A stretch of 64,000 nt of DNA from Paenibacillus jilunlii (GCF_900102965.1 NZ_FNGM01000005.1:139407-203406), one strand, 5' to 3'; numbered from the stretch's first letter, positions 35,704 through 44,705 are shown. Translations and numbers: made by a program. The notes: generated from the letters alone by a model not told the origin.

Positions 35704-37326
35704 TTAATTTGCTGTTACTCTTTGCGCAGCATCGTTATAAATTTTCAGCGCTTCATCAATGGCGCCCATTTGTTGAACCTTATCAATGAATGCCTGCCAA
35801 TCATCGAAGCTGCTCTTGCCTGCCACGAATTTGGCCTGTTCTTCCGTGACAAACGTTTTAACCGGGTTCATAATCTCCGAGATCCGTTGGTTTTCATCCC
35901 CTGTGAGTTGAATCGAAGGCTCGCTCAGCCAGGAAGGAACATACTCGTTCTCTGGCATTGGTAAGCTCGTCAGGAATTGTGACTTCTCAATCGGCACCTC
36001 TTCATATTTGCCGTTAAATACGGTATAGTCTGTCGCGGCAAAATCTACAAACGCTCTTGCGTCATTAACCATCTGCAGGCCAGGGTTATGATTCCGGCTT
36101 GCCCGCATGCCGTATTTGTCGCCTTCCAGCCACGGATCTTTGGCATTTTTCAACGAGTCCACAAAGGTCGGAATCCCATTCTCCCCAATCGTATAGGTCG
36201 TGCCCTCAATCCCCCAGGTAATGAGTCTGATCATTTCATCCGAATATTGATAATCGATGAATTTGATCAATTCTTCGGGGTTTTTCACTTTTGAACTTAG
36301 GCCGAAAGCGGCCCAACCCAAATCAGGAGTATTGCCATTCACCACTTCCTGCCAGGCTTTCCCGTACTTCGGATTGTCAGGATACAGGGAAACTGCAAAA
36401 ATCTTGCCATCGCCCGCCGTTCTTGTGTACTCGGCCGGAGTGGTAAACCACTGCGTCAGCCACATGAGATTGTCGCCATTCAGCGCTTTTCTTTTCAGCG
36501 TATCATCTGTATCTATCGTATACTCCGGATCTAACAGCTTTTCCGCATACAGCTTATTTGCAAATTGGAGCGCATCTTTAAACCCTTCTTCCAGCACCCC
36601 ATATACATATTTCTCGCCGTTCCAGAAGATTTCGTCCTTGATATGGTTCGCAGAGAACAGCGATCTCAGGCTGTTCCATTTGGTTGCGACGGGATATTTG
36701 CCGGGATAGAGTTTTTTAAGGCTTTTGGCAGCCTCATAAAATTCATCAAGCGTTTCCGGAATTCCGATATGATTCGCTTTGAACACGTCATAACGGTAAG
36801 AGGACACATTCTGGATGAGCATACCGCGATCCTCGGGGAACCTTGGAGTGGAAGTTTCCATAAAGGTATACATTTCGCCGCCTGCATTCGTTACCCGCTT
36901 CATTCCATTTTTGACCTTGCTGATGTAGTTCATATAGTTCGGCATTAAATCTTTATATTGGGCTAATTCGAGAAGCTGGCCCTGACCGGCCATTTCGCTC
37001 GTATCATAAAATAACGGCGTCACGAAGAAGTCCGTCAGATCGTCGCTTGCAATCATGAGTTTGACCTTCTCGTCATACTCGGAAGACGGAATATAGTTAT
37101 ATTCAATTTTCACCTTTTTACCCATGTATGCTTCCATACGTTTGTGCCATTCCTTGCCTACGAGACTATTCGGATTATCCACGCCATACGTAGGCAGAGT
37201 CACCGAGAAGCGCATCACTTCCTGATTCTCCCCATTGGCGGCAGAATTCTTGGAAGCATTCGAACATCCTGAAAAAATCATCAGCGCGGCCAACCCGAGG
37301 ATAAGTATTTTCGCCAGCTTGTTCAT
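35704..37326 (-). CDS. sugar ABC transporter substrate-binding lipoprotein, set 3
   Basis: Binding lipoprotein of 540 residues with lipobox IFSGC, an S/N-rich linker and the long LplA-type fold (IEYNYIPSSEYDEKVKLMIAS). The ATG at 37326 has AGGGGG 7 bases upstream. It follows two permease genes and precedes the GH38 gene by 27 bases, forming a permease-permease-binding protein-glycosidase operon. The ligand is probably a mannose-containing oligosaccharide, inferred from the neighbours. Confidence 0.9.
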   Translation of the reverse strand: MNKLAKILILGLAALMIFSGCSNASKNSAANGENQEVMRFSVTLPTYGVDNPNSLVGKEWHKRMEAYMGKKVKIEYNYIPSSEYDEKVKLMIASDDLTDFFVTPLFYDTSEMAGQGQLLELAQYKDLMPNYMNYISKVKNGMKRVTNAGGEMYTFMETSTPRFPEDRGMLIQNVSSYRYDVFKANHIGIPETLDEFYEAAKSLKKLYPGKYPVATKWNSLRSLFSANHIKDEIFWNGEKYVYGVLEEGFKDALQFANKLYAEKLLDPEYTIDTDDTLKRKALNGDNLMWLTQWFTTPAEYTRTAGDGKIFAVSLYPDNPKYGKAWQEVVNGNTPDLGWAAFGLSSKVKNPEELIKFIDYQYSDEMIRLITWGIEGTTYTIGENGIPTFVDSLKNAKDPWLEGDKYGMRASRNHNPGLQMVNDARAFVDFAATDYTVFNGKYEEVPIEKSQFLTSLPMPENEYVPSWLSEPSIQLTGDENQRISEIMNPVKTFVTEEQAKFVAGKSSFDDWQAFIDKVQQMGAIDEALKIYNDAAQRVTAN

Positions 37327-37422
37327 TTAAGTTCCCCCTAATTTGCACGATAATCGCTTTTTCAACTCTCATCATTAACAATGAACCGGGCATTCAGCTC
37401 TTTACACCCGCGCATCGTGAGC

Positions 37423-38319
37423 TCAGCCTTTGACGGAGCCTACGAATAACCCTTTGGTGAAATGCTTCTGAAAGAAGGGATAGATGCACATAATCGGAAA
37501 CATAGTAATAATAATGACGCTCATTCGTACCGCCTTCGGATCAAGCGTTTCTCCCGGGGCATTGACAGCAACAGCACCGCCTCCTACCCGGCCTTGAATT
37601 GCAGTTGTATCCAGAGTGAACAGATAGTTTCTTAACACCATCTGCAAAGGGTACTTATCCTGATCCCGCAAGTAAATCAAAGCTTCGAACCAGCTGTTCC
37701 AGCTTCCGACCAGACCGAACAGAGCAAAGGTTGCAAAAAGCGCTTTTGACAACGGCAGGATGATTTTGAATAGGACTACCAGATCATTCGCCCCGTCGAT
37801 ATATGCGGAGTCCTTCAGCTCAGAAGGAATATTAAGAAAGAAGGTACGGAATAAAAATACATTATAAGCGCTGATTGCACCCGGGAGAATCATGACCCAT
37901 ACCGTGTCTAACAGGTTCAGGCTGCGCATTAGCAGATAGGTCGGAATTAAGCCGCCACCGAAAAACATCGTTATCATCAGGAAGAAGGTTAAAAATTTCT
38001 TACCCGCAAATCCAGGAATCGTGAGCGGATACGCCATCATTGCCGTAAAAAGCAGCATGATCCCCGTCGAGCCTGCCGCATAAATAATCGAGTTCAAATA
38101 CCCTTTAAAAATGTATGGATCATGAAATACCGTCGTGTACGCTTCCAGATTAAACCCCTTAGGCCAAATCGTTACGCTCCCGGAAGAGATGTAATTTGCA
38201 CCGCTTAGCGATGTCGCGACAATGTGCAGTATCGGATACAGCACAACAACCAGGATGAACAGCATGATAACAACGTTTAACGCATCGAAAGCTCTGGAAC
38301 CTAGGCTAACCCTTCTCAA
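37423..38319 (-). CDS. sugar ABC transporter permease (LplC/YtcP type), set 3
   Basis: Inner-membrane permease of 298 residues with six predicted TM helices. The EAA loop is KDSAYIDGANDLVVLFKIILP and the ending QKHFTKGLFVGSVKG is that of the family. The TTG start at 38319 has AGGTGGTG just upstream. It lies 11 bases after its partner permease. Confidence 0.92.
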   Translation of the reverse strand: MRRVSLGSRAFDALNVVIMLFILVVVLYPILHIVATSLSGANYISSGSVTIWPKGFNLEAYTTVFHDPYIFKGYLNSIIYAAGSTGIMLLFTAMMAYPLTIPGFAGKKFLTFFLMITMFFGGGLIPTYLLMRSLNLLDTVWVMILPGAISAYNVFLFRTFFLNIPSELKDSAYIDGANDLVVLFKIILPLSKALFATFALFGLVGSWNSWFEALIYLRDQDKYPLQMVLRNYLFTLDTTAIQGRVGGGAVAVNAPGETLDPKAVRMSVIIITMFPIMCIYPFFQKHFTKGLFVGSVKG

Positions 38320-38330
38320 CTTCTCACCAC

Positions 38331-39245
38331 CTAGAACAAACTTGTCTCGGATACCTTCCGGCTAACCCAATTGGTCCAGTAAAGAATAATAAAGGAAATA
38401 AGCGACATGAACATTCCGATTGCAGTTGTGTACTCATATTGCGCACCCAGTATACCTTGACGATAAACATAGGACCCAATGACATCCGCTACTTCGTAAG
38501 TCTCAGGTGAATAGAGCAGAATGATCTTCTGAAAATCACTTCCAAGAACTCCCCCCACGGCGAAAATCAGCAAAATGATTGTGGTCGGCTTGAGCGAAGG
38601 CCATGTAATGTGCACAACCTTCTTCCACCGGCCTGCGCCGTCTACATCAGCCACATCATATAGCGTTGGATCTATTCCGCTTAATGCGGCAAGGTAGATG
38701 ATCGTGCCGAACCCGATGCCTTGCCATATACCGGAAGAGATGAAGATGGTCCGGAAAAAATCAGACTCCAAAAGAAACATAACCGGTTCTCCGCCGAAAA
38801 AGGCGACAATATTGTTGAACAAGCCGTCTCTGGCCGTAAATTCCTTAAGCATTCCCGCAATAATGACGACCGAAATGAAGTGCGGGAAATAAGATACCGT
38901 CTGAACAATCTTCTTAAAGCTCTTGTTCTTCAGTTCATTAAACAGCAGTGCCAATATAATCGGTGCCGGAAATGACCAGAATAAAGTATACAAACCGAGA
39001 AGTAAAGTGTTCTTCAAAACCCTAAGCGCCATGGGATCATTAAAGAAAGAAGTGAAGTACTTGAATCCCACCCACTCGCTTCCCCATATCCCCTTGGAAG
39101 CGTTAAAATCCTTGAAAGCGATTAAAATTCCGTACATCGGAAAATAGTGAAAAATTAACAGCGTTAGGAAGCCGGGAAGCACCATAAGGTAGAGATAGCG
39201 GTGCCTGATAATTCTGGCTATGAAACTGTTATTGCTTGCCTTCAC
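38331..39245 (-). CDS. sugar ABC transporter permease (LplB/YteP type), set 3
   Basis: Inner-membrane permease of 304 residues, first gene of the mannoside operon. The EAA loop reads YDVADVDGAGRWKKVVHITWP, where the usual EAA alanines are partly replaced, and the ending WVSRKVSETSLF is typical. The GTG start at 39245 has GGAGGTG 5 bases upstream. A cre-like site lies about 90 bases ahead of it. Confidence 0.92.
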   Translation of the reverse strand: MKASNNSFIARIIRHRYLYLMVLPGFLTLLIFHYFPMYGILIAFKDFNASKGIWGSEWVGFKYFTSFFNDPMALRVLKNTLLLGLYTLFWSFPAPIILALLFNELKNKSFKKIVQTVSYFPHFISVVIIAGMLKEFTARDGLFNNIVAFFGGEPVMFLLESDFFRTIFISSGIWQGIGFGTIIYLAALSGIDPTLYDVADVDGAGRWKKVVHITWPSLKPTTIILLIFAVGGVLGSDFQKIILLYSPETYEVADVIGSYVYRQGILGAQYEYTTAIGMFMSLISFIILYWTNWVSRKVSETSLF

Positions 39246-39333
39246 AGATACACCTCCTGACTGTCAACATGTTGTAGTCTGATACGGCTGGTACTAGGCT
39301 CACAGATGCGTGAACTCCGTGGTCCAGACCTAT

Positions 39334-39347
39334 TGAAAGCGCATTCA
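39334..39347. promoter_or_regulatory. candidate cre site upstream of ABC operon 3
   Basis: TGAAAGCGCATTCA matches TGWAANCGNTNWCA at 13 of 14 positions. It lies in the 284-base gap between the AraC regulator's stop and the permease start, about 90 bases before the latter. Confidence 0.45.
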
Positions 39348-39524
39348 TTTTCACCTCCAGATTGAGTTCCCGCATTCGTCGAAACCCGGATGCTTCTGCT
39401 TTCCGTTTCATACAGATTAGGCTATCATGATGCCGAAGGTTATTATGCTAAGTAAAAAAATAACACATACTATTTACTGCGTCAATATATAAAATTCAAA
39501 CATCAATAAGATTGATTATGTATA

Positions 39525-40373
39525 CTATTTGTGAATAATACCGAATTGACGATACCGGTGGGGCGTCAGATTGTGTCTCCGTTTAAACAAGTCGTAGAAG
39601 TAGCTAACGTTCTCAAGGCCGATCTCCAAACTGATATCCACGATTTCCATATCCGTGTTCAGCAGCAAATTCTCAGCGTAGGAAATCCTCAATTCATTGA
39701 TATACTGTGTCGGAGACATCCCGAGATACTCTCGGAACATTCTGCATACGTAGGCATGCGATTTGCCTGACAGTTGGACAAGCGCAGCCGCTCCCCGTGT
39801 AAATTGTTCTTTCTTTTTCACATCTCGGCATAGGGCCTTTAACCATTCCGGCTGTCCCGCCGGTTCGAACGGCTCCGCTTCGGCTTTGATGTAACGGGAG
39901 AACAGGTCGGTCAAGATGGCTCTTACCTCTGCTTTGATAGCCAGCTTTTTCTCCTGCGGAATCAGACTGAGCTGCTCCAGCCGGTACCGCACATATTCCT
40001 TCTCCGTTTTGGACAGCAAGACCGACGGCGGCATGGCCGGCTCAAGAAGCCTTCCACTCGGGAATCCCTCTCCCAAGAAAGCAATCAGGTCGTCCAGGAC
40101 CTCCCGTTTGAACGACAAATTGACGAACTGGCAATCGCTGTCTGTCGTCTGCTCATAGCAGTGCACATCCCGGTCCCGTATGAACACGAGAGTATTCTCC
40201 TGCAACAACTGACGATTGTTGTTAATGACATGCACAACGCTTCCCTTCAGAATAAGAAACAATTCAAAAAAGTCATGGCTATGCATGCCGGTCGTATCGC
40301 GCACCGAAGCGATCAGCCGGTAATGGGCCTGTATTTCAGAGTCAATGCCGTTGGCAGCGAGAAGCTTCAACAT
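39525..40373 (-). CDS. AraC-family regulator with cupin sensor
   Basis: Regulator of 282 residues. An N-terminal cupin-like sensor covers about 15-120 (GMHSHDFFELFLILKGSVVHVINN) and the AraC double HTH covers 185-280 (LSGKSHAYVCRMFREYLGMSPTQYINELR, then ISLEIGLENVSYFYDLFKRRHNLTP). The ATG at 40373 has GGAGG with 10-base spacing; an upstream in-frame start 45 bases earlier lacks a site. It is co-directional with and just upstream of ABC operon 3 and divergent from the DUF1861 gene, so it probably controls both. Confidence 0.88.
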   Translation of the reverse strand: MLKLLAANGIDSEIQAHYRLIASVRDTTGMHSHDFFELFLILKGSVVHVINNNRQLLQENTLVFIRDRDVHCYEQTTDSDCQFVNLSFKREVLDDLIAFLGEGFPSGRLLEPAMPPSVLLSKTEKEYVRYRLEQLSLIPQEKKLAIKAEVRAILTDLFSRYIKAEAEPFEPAGQPEWLKALCRDVKKKEQFTRGAAALVQLSGKSHAYVCRMFREYLGMSPTQYINELRISYAENLLLNTDMEIVDISLEIGLENVSYFYDLFKRRHNLTPHRYRQFGIIHK

Positions 40374-40529
40374 TGGCGGTATTCCTCCTTGTTCGTATAT
40401 GTACAACGATAAAGACAAGTTCTTTCCATGTCAAACCACCATAATACATCCAAAATTGGAGCAAGAATCAGGACATAACTATCCATTAGGATAGAATTGT
40501 TATTGAAGCCTGAGAGGAGATTGCCGCAA

Positions 40530-41471
40530 ATGAACTTATTGCAACTGCGTCAGCAATTTGAAGCAAACAAACGCATTTATGAAAGCGCCAAGCTTGTATT
40601 CCTCGGAGTCGAAGACTTCGATGTCTACAATCCTACAATCCCGTTTGAATGGAACGGCAAGCGCTACATGTATGGACGCCTGGAAAAACGCCATGAGTGG
40701 GCAAGGTCCTGGGTCCGCCTGTTTGAGCAGAGCGGTCCGGATGAGTGGACAGCCGTGCCGGACGCAATGATCTATCAGCTTGAAGACCCTTATATTAGCA
40801 AGATCGGCAAACAGCTCGTATTGGGCGGTACCCATGTCCGTTACAAGCAGGGACAGATTGATACTTTCTACGGTTACTTCTACAAAGGCTGTGATATCCA
40901 TGATCTCTTCTACTTCACGACCGGTCCGGATTATATGAAAGACATTCGGCTTGTAGAGCTTCAGGATGGCAGGATCGGCGTCTTCTCGCGACCACGCGGA
41001 GAAGAAGTACGCAAGGAATTCGGAAGTGAGTCTTTGGTTGGATTCGCAGTCATCAACAGCCTCGACGACCTGTCTCCGGAGGTTATCGAGAACGCCCCTA
41101 ATATCCGTGGCCTGTTCCGCAAGGATGAGTGGGGAGGCTGCAACCAGGCCTACTTGCTTGAGAGCGGGAAGATCGGCGTCATTGGCCATATCTGTTATGC
41201 TCAAGGAGATATATCGGCCTATATGAACATGGCCTTCGTATTGGACCCGCAGACAAATCAATTCTCAGAATTGAAAATTATCGGCACGCGTCCTTGTTAT
41301 CCAGATGGTCCCGCCAAGAAACCCCATCTGACGGACTGCGCATTTACCGCCGGCATCGAAATGCGTGCCGATGGCAAGGTCAATCTGTACAGCGGCATCG
41401 GCGATTGCGAAGCTGCTCGTATCGTCATCGACTACCCGTTCGGGAAGGAAGGCGCCATTGTTACTATTTAA
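40530..41471 (+). CDS. DUF1861/MTP-1 family protein (GT108, GH130-like propeller)
   Basis: Cytoplasmic protein of 313 residues that matches the DUF1861 (PF08950 type) pattern: FLGVEDFDVYNPTIPFEWNGKRYMYGRLEKR near the N-terminus, then YQLEDPYISKIGKQLVLGGTHV. The family is related to GH130 mannoside phosphorylases. Leishmania members (MTPs, GT108) act as beta-1,2-mannosyl transferases or phosphorylases; bacterial members are little studied. The ATG at 40530 is preceded by GAGAGGAG; an upstream in-frame start at 40497 has no site. It is divergent from the AraC regulator and GH38 transport operon, which suggests mannoside turnover. Confidence 0.75.
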   Translation: MNLLQLRQQFEANKRIYESAKLVFLGVEDFDVYNPTIPFEWNGKRYMYGRLEKRHEWARSWVRLFEQSGPDEWTAVPDAMIYQLEDPYISKIGKQLVLGGTHVRYKQGQIDTFYGYFYKGCDIHDLFYFTTGPDYMKDIRLVELQDGRIGVFSRPRGEEVRKEFGSESLVGFAVINSLDDLSPEVIENAPNIRGLFRKDEWGGCNQAYLLESGKIGVIGHICYAQGDISAYMNMAFVLDPQTNQFSELKIIGTRPCYPDGPAKKPHLTDCAFTAGIEMRADGKVNLYSGIGDCEAARIVIDYPFGKEGAIVTI

Positions 41472-41491
41472 ATGATATACTCAAGCATCGG

Positions 41492-41511
41492 GCTGCTGGA
41501 TTGCCAGCAGC
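41492..41511 (+). terminator. hairpin after the DUF1861 gene
   Basis: GCTGCTGG and CCAGCAGC pair perfectly around ATTG, followed by TCTCTTTGTTG. I see nothing else in the 305-base gap to 41777 except a TATAAT hexamer at 41748-41753 that may serve the next gene. Confidence 0.6.
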
Positions 41512-41777
41512 TCTCTTTGTTGTCCGTTGACGGCTTTACGGGCTGCAGTAAAGATATTATATCAACTTAATTAAAAAGCATACCTTATTTGACCCCATAG
41601 TAATACAGACCTTCATTAAATTCTAATATTTTATGTTATTCAGCCTCATTATTACTTAATTTCCGAGAATTTTCTGCTGATCTGGTAAAAATTTAGCTAA
41701 AGCACACTCCAAGTAAGTATACTTTTCAAAATGATGTACGCTATAATTGAGGAAATGCCGATATGAGGTGAACTTAC

Positions 41778-42857
41778 TTGAGCAAGAAGGATTTGGCTCT
41801 GCCAAAGTACCAGATGGTTAAAGACTATGTCTTATCCCAGATTGAGAATCAGGAATTTACAGAGGAAGACCGGATTCCTAGCGAGTCGGAATTTTCCAAG
41901 CTGCTGGATGTCAGCACGATCACTGTGCGCAAAGCACTCTCAGAGCTGGTGAACGAGGGTGTGATCTACCGTATCAGGGGCAAGGGGAGCTTCGTCGCCA
42001 GTCAAGCGGCCATCCCGGAAAAGACCTCGAATCTGGTGGCTTTTGTCATTTCCGGCGTCGAACTGTACGATATTTCGTATATGCAGATCATGAGGGGCAT
42101 CCAGTCCTTTCTGAGCAAACATGGCTGCAAGCTGATCATTGAATTCGTGGAGAATGACTTTGAACAGGAACGCGAGCTCGTTCTAGGGCTGATTGAAACG
42201 GAACTAAGAGGATTACTCATCTATTCCTCTGATCCCGAAGCGGCGAAAGGCTATCTCGGGGAAATCCGAAAAAAAGCGATTCCGTTCGTTATGCTTGATC
42301 GTTCGCCTTCCGGCTATCCAGTCAACGTCGTCACATGTAATAACCACGACGGTGCTTATGAAGCAGTAGAATACTTGATACAGCAAGGTCATCGGCGAAT
42401 CGGATTTGCGGCTTACGACTATCATCTGAGCCCGGAGATTGACAGATATAACGGTTATTGCAATGCCATGCTGAATGCGTCCATTCCAATATCCGAGTCC
42501 CTCTTGTTCCTGGAGAAGGAAATGAATCACTCTGCACTTGCACAGCTGATTCAAAGCGGGGAGATGACCGCACTTTTCTGCGCGAACGATAAGCGGGCCC
42601 TTGAGGTAATCGAACGGCTGACTGCACTTGATATCCGCATCCCTGAACAAGTATCCCTAATCGGCTTTGACGATTTTGAGAACTCCAAGTTCGCCAGGGT
42701 CGCCTTGAGTACAGTGAAGCAATATTTCGACGTCCTCGGCTATGAGAGTGCCAAGCTGCTGTTCGAAATTACCGAAGGCTCATCTTACGGCAACAAGAAA
42801 GTCATGCTGCCTACAAGCTTGGTCATACGTGATACCACTAAGCCATTTCAGGGCTAA
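41778..42857 (+). CDS. GntR-HTH/LacI-type sensor regulator (AraR-like architecture)
   Basis: Regulator of 359 residues. The winged-helix GntR domain is at about 8-75 (IPSESEFSKLLDVSTITVRKALSELVNEGVIYRIRGKGSFV), followed by a periplasmic-binding-like LacI sensor domain at 85-355 (GIQSFLSKHGCKLII, TCNNHDGAYEAVEYLIQQGHRRIGFAA, then SLIGFDDFENSKFARVALSTVKQ). This is the layout of AraR. It probably represses a sugar gene nearby and is released by a sugar. The TTG start at 41778 has GAGGTG with 7-base spacing. The target may be the DUF1861 gene or the mannoside operon. Confidence 0.9.
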   Translation: MSKKDLALPKYQMVKDYVLSQIENQEFTEEDRIPSESEFSKLLDVSTITVRKALSELVNEGVIYRIRGKGSFVASQAAIPEKTSNLVAFVISGVELYDISYMQIMRGIQSFLSKHGCKLIIEFVENDFEQERELVLGLIETELRGLLIYSSDPEAAKGYLGEIRKKAIPFVMLDRSPSGYPVNVVTCNNHDGAYEAVEYLIQQGHRRIGFAAYDYHLSPEIDRYNGYCNAMLNASIPISESLLFLEKEMNHSALAQLIQSGEMTALFCANDKRALEVIERLTALDIRIPEQVSLIGFDDFENSKFARVALSTVKQYFDVLGYESAKLLFEITEGSSYGNKKVMLPTSLVIRDTTKPFQG

Positions 42858-42967
42858 TGGAATATTGGAGATGATCCCCCGGGCGATTCTATCCTGATTA
42901 TGTTTGAACGCAAGCTTCATACCTGATCTATCAATGGTTTATAGGTGAGCAGCCGGGATCATTAGAT

Positions 42968-43000
42968 TAGGCCGGCCCCCTATCTTAGGGGACCGGCCTA
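42968..43000. terminator. GC-rich hairpin after the GntR-LacI gene
   Basis: TAGGCCGGCCCCC pairs with GGGGACCGGCCTA around a 7-base loop. It has no real T-run but is the strongest stem in the gap. Confidence 0.55.
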
Positions 43001-43009
43001 TATTTAGAA

Positions 43010-43075
43010 GAGGTTCACTTGAAAGAAATTGAAGAATGGCTAGGTCACAGCATTATCAGTATAAGATTTTTTTGA
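43010..43075 (+). pseudogene. C-terminal scrap of a tyrosine recombinase (integrase)
   Basis: The plus frame reads EVHLKEIEEWLGHSIISI before a stop. This is the C-terminal box of phage-type tyrosine recombinases, which usually reads SLKEIQEWLGHSDISTT ahead of the catalytic Tyr. The catalytic Tyr itself is missing. It lies about 215 bases from a tRNA-Leu gene, a usual integration target. Confidence 0.6.
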
Positions 43076-43120
43076 AGATTATTTATCTGTCAAAAAGAAA
43101 AGCACCCTCCCGAATACTTT

Positions 43121-43189
43121 CTATTCTTCTGGCACATACTCAATTAATTCTGACAGCTTGCATTGAAACGTATCACAAAGTTTAAATAA
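43121..43189 (-). pseudogene. C-terminal scrap of a small YozG-like XRE regulator
   Basis: The minus frame gives LFKLCDTFQCKLSELIEYVPEE and a TAG. This matches the end of small Cro/CI-type regulators (the LNKLCEALDCQPGDLLEYVP pattern of YozG relatives). A TGA directly precedes it and the HTH is gone. Confidence 0.55.
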
Positions 43190-43290
43190 TCACATGCTTA
43201 ATTCGCTCCAGGATTTACATTATCCTTTTTATAACCCATGTGCAAAAAAAGACGCATTCACTTGAATGCGCCCTTCACTGTTGCTATGGA

Positions 43291-43376
43291 TGCCGAGGAC
43301 GGGGGTCGAACCCGTACGGTACTCACGTACCGCAGGATTTTAAGTCCTGTGCGTCTGCCTATTCCGCCACCCCGGC
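43291..43376 (-). tRNA. tRNA-Leu (anticodon UAA)
   Basis: 86-base class II tRNA. The acceptor arms GCCGGGG and CCTCGGC pair, the anticodon arm is CAGGA-CTTAAAA-TCCTG giving UAA, a long variable arm CGGTACGTGAGTACCG follows, and the T loop is GGGTTCGACCCCC. CCA is not encoded (TCC follows the discriminator A). Confidence 0.95.
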
Positions 43377-43472
43377 ATGGTAGAAGCGTTGATAACGCGA
43401 CAAGAAATATGATATCACGTATCCGGTGGATACGCAATCTAAATTTCCATTAAGTTTTTGTTTACAGTAAAA

Positions 43473-43502
43473 CGGCCCGATCAGCCGGAGCCAATGGGCC
43501 GC
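43473..43502 (-). terminator. terminator after the WGxxGxxG gene
   Basis: CGGCCC and GGGCCG arms with a partly paired centre (CCGATCAGCCGG); on the minus strand a GTTTTAC tail follows. Confidence 0.5.
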
Positions 43503-43521
43503 TTGCGCTTCCATAAAATGA

Positions 43522-43947
43522 CTAGCGGCGTTCGCCGCTTTTGTTTCTCATACCGGCCAGTCCTAGCAGACCGACCAATCCCAGCCAGCCCCAATCGAAG
43601 TCATTGTCGTTGTCTGCAGCGTTGGTAGTTGTAGCGTTAGCCCGGTATCTGCCAGTCTGCGTAGTATTGGATAGTGGAGAAACGTTGTTGTTGTCTCCGC
43701 CACGGTTACGCATGGTCCCAGTGGTTCCAGTAGTGCCAGTTCCAGTGCCAGTGGTTCCAGTAGTGCCAAAACCAGCGGTTCCAGTGCCAGTGGTGTTATT
43801 CATCATGGTGTTGCCCTGCTCATTCATCATACGGGTGCCTGTTCCAACCGCTCCAGTTGTACCGGAAGCAGTAGATGCATATCCTACGCCAAGCAGACTC
43901 ATGGACAATACGGTACCGCAGGCAAAGCTTGTTAGCAGCTTATTCAA
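43522..43947 (-). CDS. WGxxGxxG-tail secreted Gly/Thr-rich protein
   Basis: Small exported protein of 141 residues. An N-terminal signal (MNKLLTSFACGTVLSMSLLGVGYAS) precedes a low-complexity region at about 27-80 built of G, T, N and M. The C-terminus DFDWGWLGLVGLLGLAGMRNKS is a Trp-Gly motif, a hydrophobic stretch and a basic tail, as in the WGxxGxxG family found in spore formers. This tail resembles a sorting signal. The TTG start at 43947 has AAGGGGG with 9-base spacing. Function is unknown. Confidence 0.8.
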   Translation of the reverse strand: MNKLLTSFACGTVLSMSLLGVGYASTASGTTGAVGTGTRMMNEQGNTMMNNTTGTGTAGFGTTGTTGTGTGTTGTTGTMRNRGGDNNNVSPLSNTTQTGRYRANATTTNAADNDNDFDWGWLGLVGLLGLAGMRNKSGERR

Positions 43948-44018
43948 GATGTTGTACCCCCTTGTGTGGTTTGTCCCTGATAATTTCCCCCTGCGGCGTA
44001 GAATCTATGCAAGAAATT

Positions 44019-44705
44019 TTATACGGTCACCACATTTACCGTCTTGCTGGCAGGATCATAAGTCACCTTGGCTCCAAGCGCTTCCGCCAATGCCCGTATT
44101 GGAACGTAAGTAGTTCCGTTATCCAGCACTCCGACTGTAAGCTTCACTCCGTTCAGAGTGACCGAAACCTCCACATCCTTGTTCACTTCATCCTCACCCC
44201 CGTTGATCCTTTTCAGAGCCTCCTCCACTTGATCTGCGGCCGGACGGCGGCCTGCCTTCAGCTCTTTAATACTCAGTCCAAAAGCCAGCTGAAAATGGGA
44301 ATAATCCTTAAAGGAAGTCCAGTCTCCACCCCATTCAAGTCCCAGCTTCTTGGCTTCCTGTACGACTTCTTTCCAGTCTGCAAGCTTGTCTCCGTCCCCA
44401 TCCCGGCTCATGTCCCAGGAGATGTTCTGTCCATCCGGCAGCAGCAGCGCGAAGTCCATCGCCAGGCCGTAATTATGAAAGCTGCTGCCTCCCCGCGCGT
44501 TGGTTACAATCGCCCCCTTCTTGGTTCGGCCCTGCGCATACAGGGCATTCTGTTCAGCTATGGTCCGCAAGCCCTGGGTGATGACAATCGGGATGCCCCG
44601 CGCATAACACCGCTGTATCAAAACATTGGCAGCCGCCAGCAGGACGGGATGCAGACCGCCAAGACGGGCTGCCGATTTGCTGTTCACCTGATCCAAAGTC
44701 AGCAT
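44019..44705 (-). CDS. M15-family cell-wall peptidase with copper-amine-oxidase-N stalk domain
   Basis: Peptidoglycan peptidase of 228 residues. The M15C domain (about 1-155) shows SSFHNYGLAMDFAL and the late YSHFQLAFG, which hold the zinc His and Asp residues; this is the CwlK/phage L-Ala-D-Glu endopeptidase type. The C-terminal ~60 residues (VKLTVGVLDNGTTYVPIRALAEALGAKVTYDPASKTV) are a stalk or copper-amine-oxidase-N domain, common in Paenibacillus surface proteins. There is no signal peptide, as in phage endolysins. The ATG at 44705 has GGGGGTG 5 bases upstream. Confidence 0.88.
   Translation of the reverse strand: MLTLDQVNSKSAARLGGLHPVLLAAANVLIQRCYARGIPIVITQGLRTIAEQNALYAQGRTKKGAIVTNARGGSSFHNYGLAMDFALLLPDGQNISWDMSRDGDGDKLADWKEVVQEAKKLGLEWGGDWTSFKDYSHFQLAFGLSIKELKAGRRPAADQVEEALKRINGGEDEVNKDVEVSVTLNGVKLTVGVLDNGTTYVPIRALAEALGAKVTYDPASKTVNVVTV

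Noticed and set aside
39229..39411. 60-codon minus frame upstream of permease set 3
   Set aside because: It overlaps the permease start and its ribosome site in another frame, covers the cre-like site and resembles no protein.
43100..43380. CRISPR or phage locus near the tRNA-Leu
   Set aside because: No repeated spacer pattern and no intact phage gene; only two short scraps are present.
43541..44113. 190-codon plus frame opposite the WGxxGxxG gene
   Set aside because: It arises from the low-complexity repeat of the minus-strand gene and has Pro/Val-rich nonsense composition.
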